9,665 nucleotides of DNA, taken from positions 1 through 9,665 of the forward strand of contig JAZLFH010000048.1 in the NCBI GenBank assembly GCA_045615705.1, in the 5' to 3' direction. The notes under the pieces were generated by a model, which saw nothing but the letters and a program-made list of their open reading frames with translations, was not told the DNA's origin and ran no database searches. Made by a program: the position numbers and the translations under genes. The stretch comes from JAZLFH01 sp045615705 (GTDB taxonomy: Bacteria > Bacillota > Clostridia > UMGS1883). Shown here piece after piece: positions 1 to 5,826 of the stretch (positions within the stretch are counted from its first letter, which is position 1; each line of letters starts with the position of its first letter).

Positions 1-230
1 CCTACCGATTTATATACACAAGGTACAACAATATTTCCATATGTATCTATAAAGCCCATTCGTTCGGAAGATTTATCCTTTATTGCATATATTCCCTCCG
101 AATACTCATTATTCATCGCTGATAATATATAATTCTCATTATAAATATGTCTTGTATCCGCTGCCAATACATTTAGAGTCAGAGAAATTAGGATAAGTAT
201 TGCCATAATTAACTTTACAATTTTTTTCAT
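1..230 (-). CDS. Secreted WG-repeat protein, N-terminal part (runs off the window)
   Basis: Seventy-six codons are open from an ATG at 230 to the window edge. A good Shine-Dalgarno (AAAGGTGG, 238-245) precedes the ATG. The N-terminus is a typical signal peptide: MKK, a hydrophobic stretch at about residues 5-19, and a probable signal peptidase I site at VLA|AD (after residue 23). The mature part contains GIYAIKD at about 46-52 and GFIDTYGNIVVPCVY at about 59-73. This resembles a WG (KWG) repeat, where a G-F/Y-I-D..G..V.P..Y core recurs. Such proteins are secreted or surface-exposed and mostly of unknown function. Only the first repeat is visible, so total length and any further domains are unknown. 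The gene does not belong to the BMC operon. Confidence 0.75.
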   Translation of the reverse strand, partial: MKKIVKLIMAILILISLTLNVLAADTRHIYNENYILSAMNNEYSEGIYAIKDKSSERMGFIDTYGNIVVPCVYKSV

Positions 231-315
231 TTGATTACCACCTTTTAATTATAATATATTTTTGCACATATTTCAGGAAAATATAGTTTTACTCCTTTCG
301 TTCTTTCCATAAATT

Positions 316-347
316 AAAAAAGTGTGCAACTCATCAGAGCTACACAC
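316..347 (-). terminator. Intrinsic terminator ending the putative small RNA
   Basis: On the minus strand an 11-bp stem (347-337 with 332-322) closes a UGAU tetraloop. It is followed directly by six U (321-316) and then AAUUU. Two of the pairs (342/327 and 340/329) are G-U on the minus strand and would be A-C mismatches on the plus strand, so the hairpin is meant to be read from the minus strand. No protein gene lies between it and the guaA terminator, which is what points to an RNA gene. Confidence 0.75.
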
Positions 348-543
348 CAAAAAATGCAAACTCCGATTTGTTGTCACACAAAATCAAAGTAAGTGCAAAT
401 ATACTTGTTCAATATAATACCATCACTTGTGGAATTTGCATTTTTATGTAATACAAAAATGATGGCACTCAAACAAAAGGGTATAATTACCCCAAAGAAA
501 AAAACAAGCATTTCTGCATATTAAATTTTGATTTTATGTGACA
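316..543 (-). ncRNA. Putative structured small RNA of about 228 nt, family not recognised
   Basis: The RNA would start near 543 and end at the U-tract at 316. Its predicted 5' end opens an 18-position helix, 544-527 with 388-371, continuous except for one U-G pair (536/379). Inside this helix are a hairpin GGGUA/UACCC with an AUUA loop (492-479), an 8-bp helix 467-460/425-418, and a 7-bp hairpin stacked within it (459-453/447-441). The terminator hairpin lies about 24 nt beyond the closing helix. Each of the closing helix, the two nested helices and the terminator contains at least one G-U pair that would be an A-C mismatch if the plus strand were transcribed. No open reading frame with a ribosome binding site was seen. 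A rod with a large internal loop and a body near 180 nt would fit a 6S-like RNA. A regulatory leader of the WG-repeat gene, whose start is about 85 nt further on, is the main alternative. Confidence 0.6.
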
Positions 544-548
544 ATGTT

Positions 549-577
549 ATTGTAGCATAAAAGCATCAAAAAAACAA
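549..577 (-). promoter_or_regulatory. Sigma-A promoter of the putative small RNA
   Basis: Reading the minus strand, a -35-like TTGTTT (577-572) is followed after exactly 17 bases by TACAAT (554-549). A TG two bases before the -10 box gives the extended -10 form TGCTACAAT. The predicted start, 6-7 bases downstream, is at 541-543, which coincides with the first bases of the long closing helix of the RNA. Confidence 0.6.
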
Positions 578-585
578 TAAAATTT

Positions 586-600
586 TTTAGATTGTCTAAA
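586..600. repeat. Perfect 6-bp inverted repeat upstream of the small-RNA promoter
   Basis: TTTAGA and TCTAAA are separated by three bases (TTG). The dyad lies 9 bases upstream of the -35 box of the small-RNA promoter, so it could be an operator or activator site. It could also be chance in an AT-rich spacer. No matching copy was noticed elsewhere in the window. Confidence 0.3.
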
Positions 601-684
601 TATTCAAGTACAATTTTTTAAAATACGGCACAGGCTCGCTATATGCGTTTTTTCTTCAAACTCGGCGGATTTATGATAAAGTTA

Positions 685-734
685 TAAAATAAAAGTGCCG
701 TAAACCTTGAATTCACAAGGGTTTACGGCACTTT
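685..734 (-). terminator. Strong intrinsic terminator of guaA
   Basis: A perfect 15-bp stem pairs 734-720 with 706-692 (core AAGTGCCGTAAACC). Three further pairs inside it (CAA with TTG) form if one G is bulged. On the minus strand it lies 24 bases after the guaA stop and runs into a U-rich tail (UUUUAUUUUAU, overlapping the base of the stem). The other orientation has a poorer tail (CTTTATTAAAATT), so the minus strand is the likely direction, although weak bidirectional action is possible. Confidence 0.88.
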
Positions 735-758
735 ATTAAAATTACAAAACTTAAAATT

Positions 759-2063
759 CTATTCCCATTCGATTGTTGCACATGGTTTTGGAGAAATATC
801 AAAACATACTCTGTTTACACCTTTTACTTCTTCTAAAATTCTATCTCGAACTTTTATAAGCACTTCCCAACTGATTTCAGGTACTGTTGCAGTCATTGCG
901 TCAACAGTATTGACGGCTCTGATTACAACGGGATACTCAAAGCATCTTTCGTTATTCTTTACTCCGACAGACTTTACATCAGGTACTACTGTGAAGTACT
1001 GCCATATTGTCTTATCAAGACCGGCGTTTTTAAATTCTTCACGCAATATAGCATCAGATTCTCTGACTGCTTCCAATCTGTCTCTTGTGATTGCACCTGT
1101 ACATCTTACGCCAAGACCCGGGCCCGGGAACGGCTGACGATATACCATGTCATAAGGCAGTCCGAGTTCTAATCCGCACGCTCTTACTTCGTCTTTAAAG
1201 AGATAGTAAAGCGGTTCAACCAACTCAAAGTTAAGGTCATCCGGAAGTCCGCCTGCGTTATGGTGAGATTTTACTGTTTTTGCTGTTTTTGTTCCGCTTT
1301 CGATGATATCAGGGTAAATTGTTCCCTGTGCCAAGAAACTTATATCATCGAGTTTTCTTGCCTCTTCTTCAAAAACTCTGATAAATTCTGCTCCTATAAT
1401 TTTACGCTTTTTTTCGGGGTCTGCTACGCCTTCAAGTTTTGTCAAAAAGCGTTCAACCGCATCAACATATACTAAGTTGGCGTTCAACTGGTTTTTAAAG
1501 ACATTTATAACGGATTCTGATTCATTTTTACGCATAAGGCCATGATTTACATGAACGCAAATAAGTTGTTTCCCTATGGCTTTAATTAAAAGTGCCGCCA
1601 CAACAGAACTGTCAACACCGCCGGAAAGTGCCAAGAGAACTTTTTTATCCCCTACTTGTCTTTTTATCTGTTCGACCTGGTCTTCTATGAAATTTTTCAT
1701 ATTCCAGTTACGCTCTGCTTTACATACATTTAAAACAAAATCTGTTAACGATTTATTGAAATCATCCGAAGGTGCATACTCTTTAATTTTTGAATCGGCA
1801 CGAGTTTCTTCGTAATCTATTGCAAGGATAGGAACATTAGATTCAAAAACTGCTTCGCTCGCTCTGATTATTTTTCCGTCAACGATATTATTTTTACCAC
1901 CGTTTAATATGATTCCTTTGAGGTTTTCAATAGATAAAAGTTTTTCCTTTGATATATCGTGCGGCAAAATCTCACTGTAAACGCCAATATCTCTGATTGT
2001 GCGTGCAAGTGTTGTGTTTTCACGACTTCCCAAGTCGAGTATCAGTATCAAATCTTGTTTCAT
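759..2063 (-). CDS. guaA: GMP synthetase with a shortened, apparently inactive glutamine amidotransferase domain
   Basis: GMP synthetase converts XMP to GMP with ATP and ammonia in purine synthesis in the cytosol. The ATP-pyrophosphatase domain is complete: P-loop SGGVDSS at 147-153, HVNHGLMRK at 171-179, and the motif RQPFPGPGLGVR at 309-320. The C-terminal dimerisation domain ends in ATIEWE. The protein is 434 residues, against roughly 510-525 for standard GuaA. The loss is in the N-terminal class I amidotransferase domain. The start (LILILDLGS, GVYSEILPHD, GIILNGG) and end (DFVLNVCKAERNWNMKNFI) of that domain are recognisable. The nucleophile-elbow position reads PILAIDYEE, where GICYG is expected, so the cysteine is replaced by Asp83. 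The segment with the catalytic His/Glu (VQFHPE type) is absent. The frame is intact and flanked by normal sequence, which argues against an assembly error. The enzyme may use free ammonia or a separate glutaminase. It has its own promoter, an ATG preceded by AGGAAGG, and its own terminator. Confidence 0.93.
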   Translation of the reverse strand: MKQDLILILDLGSRENTTLARTIRDIGVYSEILPHDISKEKLLSIENLKGIILNGGKNNIVDGKIIRASEAVFESNVPILAIDYEETRADSKIKEYAPSDDFNKSLTDFVLNVCKAERNWNMKNFIEDQVEQIKRQVGDKKVLLALSGGVDSSVVAALLIKAIGKQLICVHVNHGLMRKNESESVINVFKNQLNANLVYVDAVERFLTKLEGVADPEKKRKIIGAEFIRVFEEEARKLDDISFLAQGTIYPDIIESGTKTAKTVKSHHNAGGLPDDLNFELVEPLYYLFKDEVRACGLELGLPYDMVYRQPFPGPGLGVRCTGAITRDRLEAVRESDAILREEFKNAGLDKTIWQYFTVVPDVKSVGVKNNERCFEYPVVIRAVNTVDAMTATVPEISWEVLIKVRDRILEEVKGVNRVCFDISPKPCATIEWE

Positions 2064-2093
2064 TACTATCGCCTTCCTATCTTTTTTCCGTTA

Positions 2094-2122
2094 ATTATAC
2101 TTTTTTTTGTTTTTTCTGTCAA
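2094..2122 (-). promoter_or_regulatory. Consensus sigma-A promoter of guaA
   Basis: On the minus strand, TTGACA (2122-2117) is followed after exactly 17 bases by TATAAT (2099-2094), so both boxes match the consensus. The expected transcription start, about 2087, gives a leader of roughly 24 nt that contains only the ribosome binding site AGGAAGG (2070-2076). There is no room for a purine riboswitch or attenuator. guaA is therefore transcribed apart from the BMC operon and probably strongly. Confidence 0.88.
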
Positions 2123-2160
2123 TAAAATTTCAACTAAAAAAATTAACAAAATTCATAGAT

Positions 2161-2196
2161 GTTAGGCGAATATTTTTGTTTGCTTAAAAGCCTAAC
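2161..2196 (-). terminator. Possible weak terminator or 3'-end hairpin after rhaB
   Basis: A perfect 7-bp inverted repeat (GTTAGGC with GCCTAAC) encloses a 22-base AT-rich loop. It starts 10 bases after the rhaB stop. On the minus strand the stem is followed by ATCTATGAATTTTG and, further on, by a run of seven T, not by an immediate U-tract. Termination would therefore be inefficient. The position at the end of the BMC operon, just before the guaA promoter, is what suggests a 3'-end role. Confidence 0.4.
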
Positions 2197-2206
2197 ACAA
2201 AATCGG

Positions 2207-3673
2207 TTACTTTTGTATAATGCTCTTAAACTTCTCGTATGCTTTATCCCACTTTTGAGTGTCCTTTGGTGTATAAACCTTAATATCTGACGAATTTTTA
2301 ATTATTTTTCTTGCTTCTTTGATGTCTTTAATCTCGCCGTTCGCAATAAACTGAACCGCAATATTTCCAAGTGCTGTCGCCTCTGTCGGTCCTGCATAAA
2401 CATTTACACCGCAAGCATTGGCGGTCATTTGGCAAAGATTTGAAGCATTTGCCCCGCCTCCGACAACATATATGCTGTTATATTTTTTACCCGTGATTTT
2501 CATTAGATTTAAAAATGCGTATCTGTATTTTAATGCTAAGCTTTCGTATATACATCTTGCAACTTCGCCTATTGAATCAGGTACGCTTTGCCCTGTTCTT
2601 TTACAATAATTTTTAATCATTTCGGGCATATTGCACGGCTTACCGAAATCTGCATCGTCCGGATCAATAAAAAATCTGAACTCTTCTGCTTTTTCGGATT
2701 CTTCTAAAATTTCGGAAAAACGGAGTTCTTTTCCTTCTTTTATCCATTGTCTTCTTGATTCGTTTATAATCCAAAGTCCCATTATATTTGTAAGAAATCT
2801 TATCTTTCCTTCACAGCCTCCCTCATTTGTGTATGACGATTTAAGTCCCTCACTGCAAATTAAAGGCTCGTCAAGTTCAGTTCCGAAAAGCGACCATGTA
2901 CCGCAACTTATGTACACAAAGTCATCTTCGGTTGAAGGTACGCTTACAACCGCAGAAGCGGTATCGTGTGAACCAACTGCTACTACTTGTGCATCATCAA
3001 CCGATAATTCATTTTTTACATCTTCGCTCAAACTTCCTATAATACTTCCGGGCATAACAATATCGCAAAGCACATTATCACTTATACCGAGTTCTTTTAA
3101 GAGTTCTTTGTCCCACTCTCTCGAATATGGGTTTATCATCTGTGATGTTGATGCTACCGTGTATTCAACTTTTTTCTCGCCCGTTAAAAAGTAGTTTAAG
3201 AGGTCAGGAATAAAAAGCATTTTATCTGCCATATCAAGGCTCTTTTTTCTGTATTTTGCCAAGTAATACATTTGGAAAAGAGTATTAAAATTAATTATCT
3301 GTATTCCCGTTCTTTCATAGAGTGAGTCTTTGGATATTTCTTTAAAGACTTCTTCGGGAATGCCGTCTGTTCTCGCATCACGGTAGTTGACCGGGTTTGA
3401 CAAAAGATCGCCGTTTTCATCAACTAATCCAAAGTCAACCCCCCAAGTGTCAATTCCGATTGAGTCAAATCCACCGTCAAGATTTGCCTTTACGATTCCT
3501 CTTTTTATCTGTTCAAACAGATAAATTATATCCCAATAAAGAGTCCCGTTGACACTTACTCCTACATTTTCAAACCTTATAATTTCTTTTAAAGTGATTT
3601 TACCATCTTTTAATGTTGCGATTATCCCTCTCCCGCTCGATGCACCAAGGTCAAAAGCCAATACTCTTTTCAT
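2207..3673 (-). CDS. rhaB: Rhamnulokinase (FGGY carbohydrate kinase family)
   Basis: RhaB phosphorylates L-rhamnulose at C1 with ATP, the step before aldol cleavage to dihydroxyacetone phosphate and L-lactaldehyde. The 488-residue protein has the two-lobe FGGY/actin fold: phosphate-1 loop FDLGASSGRG at 7-16, the RhaB signature GIDTWGVDFGLVD at 73-85, NYRDARTDG at 96-104, GSHDTASAV with the likely catalytic Asp237, phosphate-2 ISCGTWSLFG at 255-264, and the adenosine motif VVGGGANASNLCQMTANACGV split across 403-423. Length matches the family. The ATG at 3673 is preferred over an upstream in-frame TTG at 3718. It has AAGGAG six bases before it and begins with the usual kinase N-terminus (MKRVLAFD); the extra 15 residues match nothing in the family. 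It is the last gene of the BMC operon, after the DeoR regulator. In BMC loci a rhaB points to rhamnose-derived lactaldehyde and 1,2-propanediol as the compartment substrate. A role on related ketoses such as fuculose cannot be excluded. Confidence 0.92.
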   Translation of the reverse strand: MKRVLAFDLGASSGRGIIATLKDGKITLKEIIRFENVGVSVNGTLYWDIIYLFEQIKRGIVKANLDGGFDSIGIDTWGVDFGLVDENGDLLSNPVNYRDARTDGIPEEVFKEISKDSLYERTGIQIINFNTLFQMYYLAKYRKKSLDMADKMLFIPDLLNYFLTGEKKVEYTVASTSQMINPYSREWDKELLKELGISDNVLCDIVMPGSIIGSLSEDVKNELSVDDAQVVAVGSHDTASAVVSVPSTEDDFVYISCGTWSLFGTELDEPLICSEGLKSSYTNEGGCEGKIRFLTNIMGLWIINESRRQWIKEGKELRFSEILEESEKAEEFRFFIDPDDADFGKPCNMPEMIKNYCKRTGQSVPDSIGEVARCIYESLALKYRYAFLNLMKITGKKYNSIYVVGGGANASNLCQMTANACGVNVYAGPTEATALGNIAVQFIANGEIKDIKEARKIIKNSSDIKVYTPKDTQKWDKAYEKFKSIIQK

Positions 3674-3679
3674 AATATT

Positions 3680-3685
3680 CTCCTT
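3680..3685 (-). promoter_or_regulatory. Ribosome binding site that sets the rhaB start
   Basis: AAGGAG lies six bases before the ATG at 3673. It sits inside the longer reading frame that begins at the TTG at 3718, so it decides for the shorter 488-residue protein. Confidence 0.8.
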
Positions 3686-3696
3686 AAAAATTAATA

Positions 3697-3716
3697 GGCG
3701 AAATATTTCATTCGCC
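3697..3716. repeat. Hairpin between the DeoR gene and rhaB
   Basis: GGCGAA and TTCGCC form a perfect 6-bp stem with an 8-base loop in the 49-base gap before rhaB. On the minus strand it is followed by TATTAATTTTTAAGGAG, which is U-rich but interrupted. It could be a leaky terminator, an mRNA processing or stability element, or an operator for the adjacent DeoR-family protein. Its arm (AAATATTTCGCCTA on the minus strand) closely resembles a sequence just after rhaB (AAATATTCGCCTAA, around 2163-2176). Confidence 0.45.
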
Positions 3717-3722
3717 AAAAAT

Positions 3723-4484
3723 TCATATTTTGATTATTTCTACATTGTTCTCCGTAAGTTTATCCAAAAGTGCTTTGTCAAGGTCGCAGTCTGTAATAAA
3801 TTTATTTAATTTATCAAACTCCGAAAGTTTTTCAAAACCTATTCTGCCTATCTTTGTGCTGTCGCAAATATAGAATTTTTCGTTAGAGTTTTGAATCATC
3901 CTTTGTTTTATTCCGCATTCTTCTTCGTTGCTTTCCAAAACTCCTGCATCAGCCGTTACACCTTTGCTTGAAAAAAACATTTTATTTGCAAAATAATTTT
4001 CCTCAATTGATTTTTCTGCCAAATTTCCGACAAAAGACTGATTGTTACTTGAAACACCGCCAACAGCAATAACTTTGATTGCTTCAATTCCAACAAGTTC
4101 GTTTAAAACTCTGATTGAATTTGTGATAACCGTTACATTTTTCATGTTTTTTATTTCTTTTGCAATAAAAAATGTAGTTGTAGACGCATCTAAAAAAACA
4201 GTATCACCGGAAACAATGTACTGTGAAGCCTTTTGTGCAAGGCGAATCTTCGCTTCTGTATTTGTAGCCTTTCTCTTTTCAAGGCTGAGTTCGTATGTGC
4301 TTCCATCAATCGGCACAGCACCGCCGTGCGTCCTTCTCAGGCACTCTTTCTTTTCAAGTTTTTCAAGATCCCTTCGGATAGTTTCTTCGGTAACTCCGAG
4401 TTCGCTGCTGAGCCTACTTACAAAAACAGAGCCGTTTGTTGCAAGTATATCAAGTATCATTTTTTGTCGTTCAAGTGCAAACAC
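3723..4484 (-). CDS. DeoR-family transcriptional repressor, probable regulator of the BMC/rhamnose operon
   Basis: The 253-residue protein has the full DeoR layout. The N-terminal winged helix-turn-helix is at about 3-57 (RQKMILDILATNG, VSRLSSELGVTEETIRRDL, LRRTHGGAV). The C-terminal effector domain is at about 72-235, with the phosphosugar-binding loop FLDASTTT at 97-104, TNS at 121-123, VGGVSSNNQSFVG at 141-153 and CDSTKIGRIGF at 207-217. Family members usually bind a phosphorylated sugar intermediate, which relieves repression. Rhamnulose-1-phosphate, lactaldehyde or DHAP-related compounds are plausible effectors here, by inference from the next gene, rhaB. The start is GTG at 4484, with GGAG (4492-4495) seven bases upstream; the preceding gene ends only 13 bases before it, so translation may be coupled. 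Its operator should lie near the operon promoter outside the window. Confidence 0.85.
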   Translation of the reverse strand: MFALERQKMILDILATNGSVFVSRLSSELGVTEETIRRDLEKLEKKECLRRTHGGAVPIDGSTYELSLEKRKATNTEAKIRLAQKASQYIVSGDTVFLDASTTTFFIAKEIKNMKNVTVITNSIRVLNELVGIEAIKVIAVGGVSSNNQSFVGNLAEKSIEENYFANKMFFSSKGVTADAGVLESNEEECGIKQRMIQNSNEKFYICDSTKIGRIGFEKLSEFDKLNKFITDCDLDKALLDKLTENNVEIIKI

Positions 4485-4497
4485 AATATCACTCCAA

Positions 4498-5145
4498 CTA
4501 TTTTATTATTCGGACACGCATTCCGTTTTTAAGCCCTGCTGAATTTGCATCGTCTGTATCTATATGCATTTCAATATTAAAGTCATCTCTAACTCTTATC
4601 TGAACAGAATTGTAAAGTGTTGGTTTTTCCGTTCCTTCAATCGCTACATCAACATAATCGCCGTCTTTTATGCCGTGCTTCTGTGCATATTCGGGTGTGA
4701 GATGAATATGTCTGTTTGCAATGATAACGCCTTGTTTTAAGTACACACATCCCTTAGGACCGACAACGACTAATTTTTCGCTTCCTTCAACCTTTCCCGA
4801 CTCACGAACCGGAGGCGAAACCTTTAAGATGAAAGTGTCGGTCCTTGAGATTTCCACTTGTGTGTTCTTTCTTACCGGACCTAACACTCTGACATTTGTA
4901 ATTGACTTTAAAGAAGGTCCAACGAGTGTAACCACCTCTTCGGAAGCAAATTCCCGTCCCATAAGTGTTTTTTTCTTTGTTAATTCATATCCTTTACCGA
5001 AAAGGGTGTCTAAATCCTCTCTTGAAAGGTGAATATGTCTTTGGGAAACGCCGACTTTAATTTCTCCGTTTTCTTCGGCTATTGTTCCTTGCATTTCTTT
5101 CATTACTTGGGCTATTGTATCTTTAATTTTGGATTCATCAATCAT
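4498..5145 (-). CDS. pduL: Phosphate propanoyltransferase PduL, BMC-associated form
   Basis: PduL interconverts acyl-CoA and acyl-phosphate, here most likely propionyl-CoA to propionyl-phosphate. It recycles CoA inside the compartment and supplies substrate for ATP formation by a kinase elsewhere. The 215-residue protein shows two tandem PduL domains. Metal-binding histidines are visible in GVSQRHIHLS (His37, His39), ANRHIHLT (His146, His148) and MHIDTDDANSAGL (His194). The conserved GPVRKNTQVEIS segment carries Arg92 and Glu98. Residues 2-19 form an amphipathic helix (ESKIKDTIAQVMKEMQ), followed by a polar linker to about 29. This extension is typical of BMC encapsulation peptides and absent from free PduL. 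ATG at 5145 is chosen over an in-frame GTG at 5154, because AAGGGTG at 5152-5158 is well spaced only for the ATG. The stop lies 13 bases before the DeoR gene. Confidence 0.93.
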   Translation of the reverse strand: MIDESKIKDTIAQVMKEMQGTIAEENGEIKVGVSQRHIHLSREDLDTLFGKGYELTKKKTLMGREFASEEVVTLVGPSLKSITNVRVLGPVRKNTQVEISRTDTFILKVSPPVRESGKVEGSEKLVVVGPKGCVYLKQGVIIANRHIHLTPEYAQKHGIKDGDYVDVAIEGTEKPTLYNSVQIRVRDDFNIEMHIDTDDANSAGLKNGMRVRIIK

Positions 5146-5151
5146 TTTTTT

Positions 5152-5158
5152 CACCCTT
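5152..5158 (-). promoter_or_regulatory. Ribosome binding site that sets the pduL start
   Basis: AAGGGTG lies six bases before the ATG at 5145. It overlaps the stop codon of the preceding shell gene, which suggests coupled translation. A GTG inside this element (5154) could be read as a start but would have no room for its own binding site. Confidence 0.6.
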
Positions 5159-5790
5159 TATATATCAAAAAACTTGAGTACTTCTTCGTGTGGATTTGAA
5201 ATTACAGTATCTCCATACACCTTTCCCAATGCAGAAGCTCTTTTCTTCCCGACTTCAACAGCGGAGTTTACAGAGGACACCGTGCCTTCAACAATACAAG
5301 TAACAAGGCGTCCTCCGAGGCGTTTTTCAGTGTGAACAAGTCTTACATTTGAAGTTTTTACCATAGCATCAAGTCCTTCGACAGATGCTACCAAGCCTTC
5401 AACTTCTAATAATCCCAACGCCTCGCACTTTTTTACATCGGGTTCATCGCCTTCTAAAAAGTTTTTCGGAAGTTTTTTGTTAAATTTATCTTTGTTAATA
5501 TCCATTCTGTACGCTAATTTTTCCACTCCGCCGGCAGGATTCGGAATAATGTGCGAAACAATATATTTATCAACGGATTTTGCATATTCTTTTGCCGTTT
5601 CAATAGCCGATTTTACAGCAGAAACGCTTCCTACCATTTTAACTTCCATAATGAGCGGAACAGGAAACTTTCCGAAAGGACGATTTCTGTCAAATGCTAT
5701 AATTTTAACATTTGCAGACTTTGCCGCAAGGTCTGCGGCTTTTACCACAGAAGCAAATCCGTATACTTCAATCATGCCCAATGCCTTCAT
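5158..5790 (-). CDS. Tandem-domain trimeric BMC shell protein (BMC-T)
   Basis: The 210-residue protein contains two BMC folds (Pfam BMC domain). The first is at about 2-90 (ALGMIEVYGFASVVKAADLAAKS, SAVKSAIETAKEYA) and the second at about 123-205 (ALGLLEVEGLVASVEGLDAMVKTS, VSSVNSAVEVGKKRA, ISNPHEEVLKFFDI). Both are in the normal, unpermuted order, so this is not a PduB/EutL-type trimer. Trimers of such proteins form pseudohexameric shell tiles. The first-domain pore region (DRNRPFGKFPVPLIMEV, 34-50) is charged and proline-rich. The second has RLGGRLVTCIVEG at 157-169. The linker between the folds (about 91-122, DINKDKFNKKLPKNFLEGDEPD) is long, basic then acidic. No cysteine sits at the Fe-S position used by PduT, so it is probably a metabolite-pore tile. 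AAAGGGG precedes the ATG at 5790. The function of this subtype is not known to me beyond shell building. Confidence 0.88.
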   Translation of the reverse strand: MKALGMIEVYGFASVVKAADLAAKSANVKIIAFDRNRPFGKFPVPLIMEVKMVGSVSAVKSAIETAKEYAKSVDKYIVSHIIPNPAGGVEKLAYRMDINKDKFNKKLPKNFLEGDEPDVKKCEALGLLEVEGLVASVEGLDAMVKTSNVRLVHTEKRLGGRLVTCIVEGTVSSVNSAVEVGKKRASALGKVYGDTVISNPHEEVLKFFDI

Positions 5791-5826
5791 TGGTTTTTGC
5801 CCCTTTCTAAAGCCGTAAATTAAGAA

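Noticed and set aside
248..276. CTGAAA-17-TATAAT as a promoter for the WG-repeat gene
   Set aside because: The -10 box is perfect, but the expected start, about 241-242, falls inside the Shine-Dalgarno at 238-245. The transcript would lose its ribosome binding site, so this is more likely an AT-rich coincidence, or the start is shifted.
622..649. Hairpin-like sequence (AACGCATA...TGTGCCGT on the minus strand) as a second guaA terminator, and its TACGGCAC match to the guaA terminator stem
   Set aside because: The stem needs a bulge and a wobble, the loop is unstructured and the tail is interrupted by A residues. The strong terminator at 692-734 already explains the guaA 3' end. The 8-base match may be chance.
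2631..3194. Plus-strand open frame of 187 codons inside rhaB
   Set aside because: It is a low-complexity, serine-rich shadow of a well-conserved kinase gene with no ribosome binding site or family match. The other plus-strand frames in the window are of the same kind.
3674..3718. Longer rhaB start at the TTG at 3718 (15 extra residues)
   Set aside because: The extra segment covers the intergenic hairpin and the AAGGAG of the real start, and it does not resemble kinase sequence.
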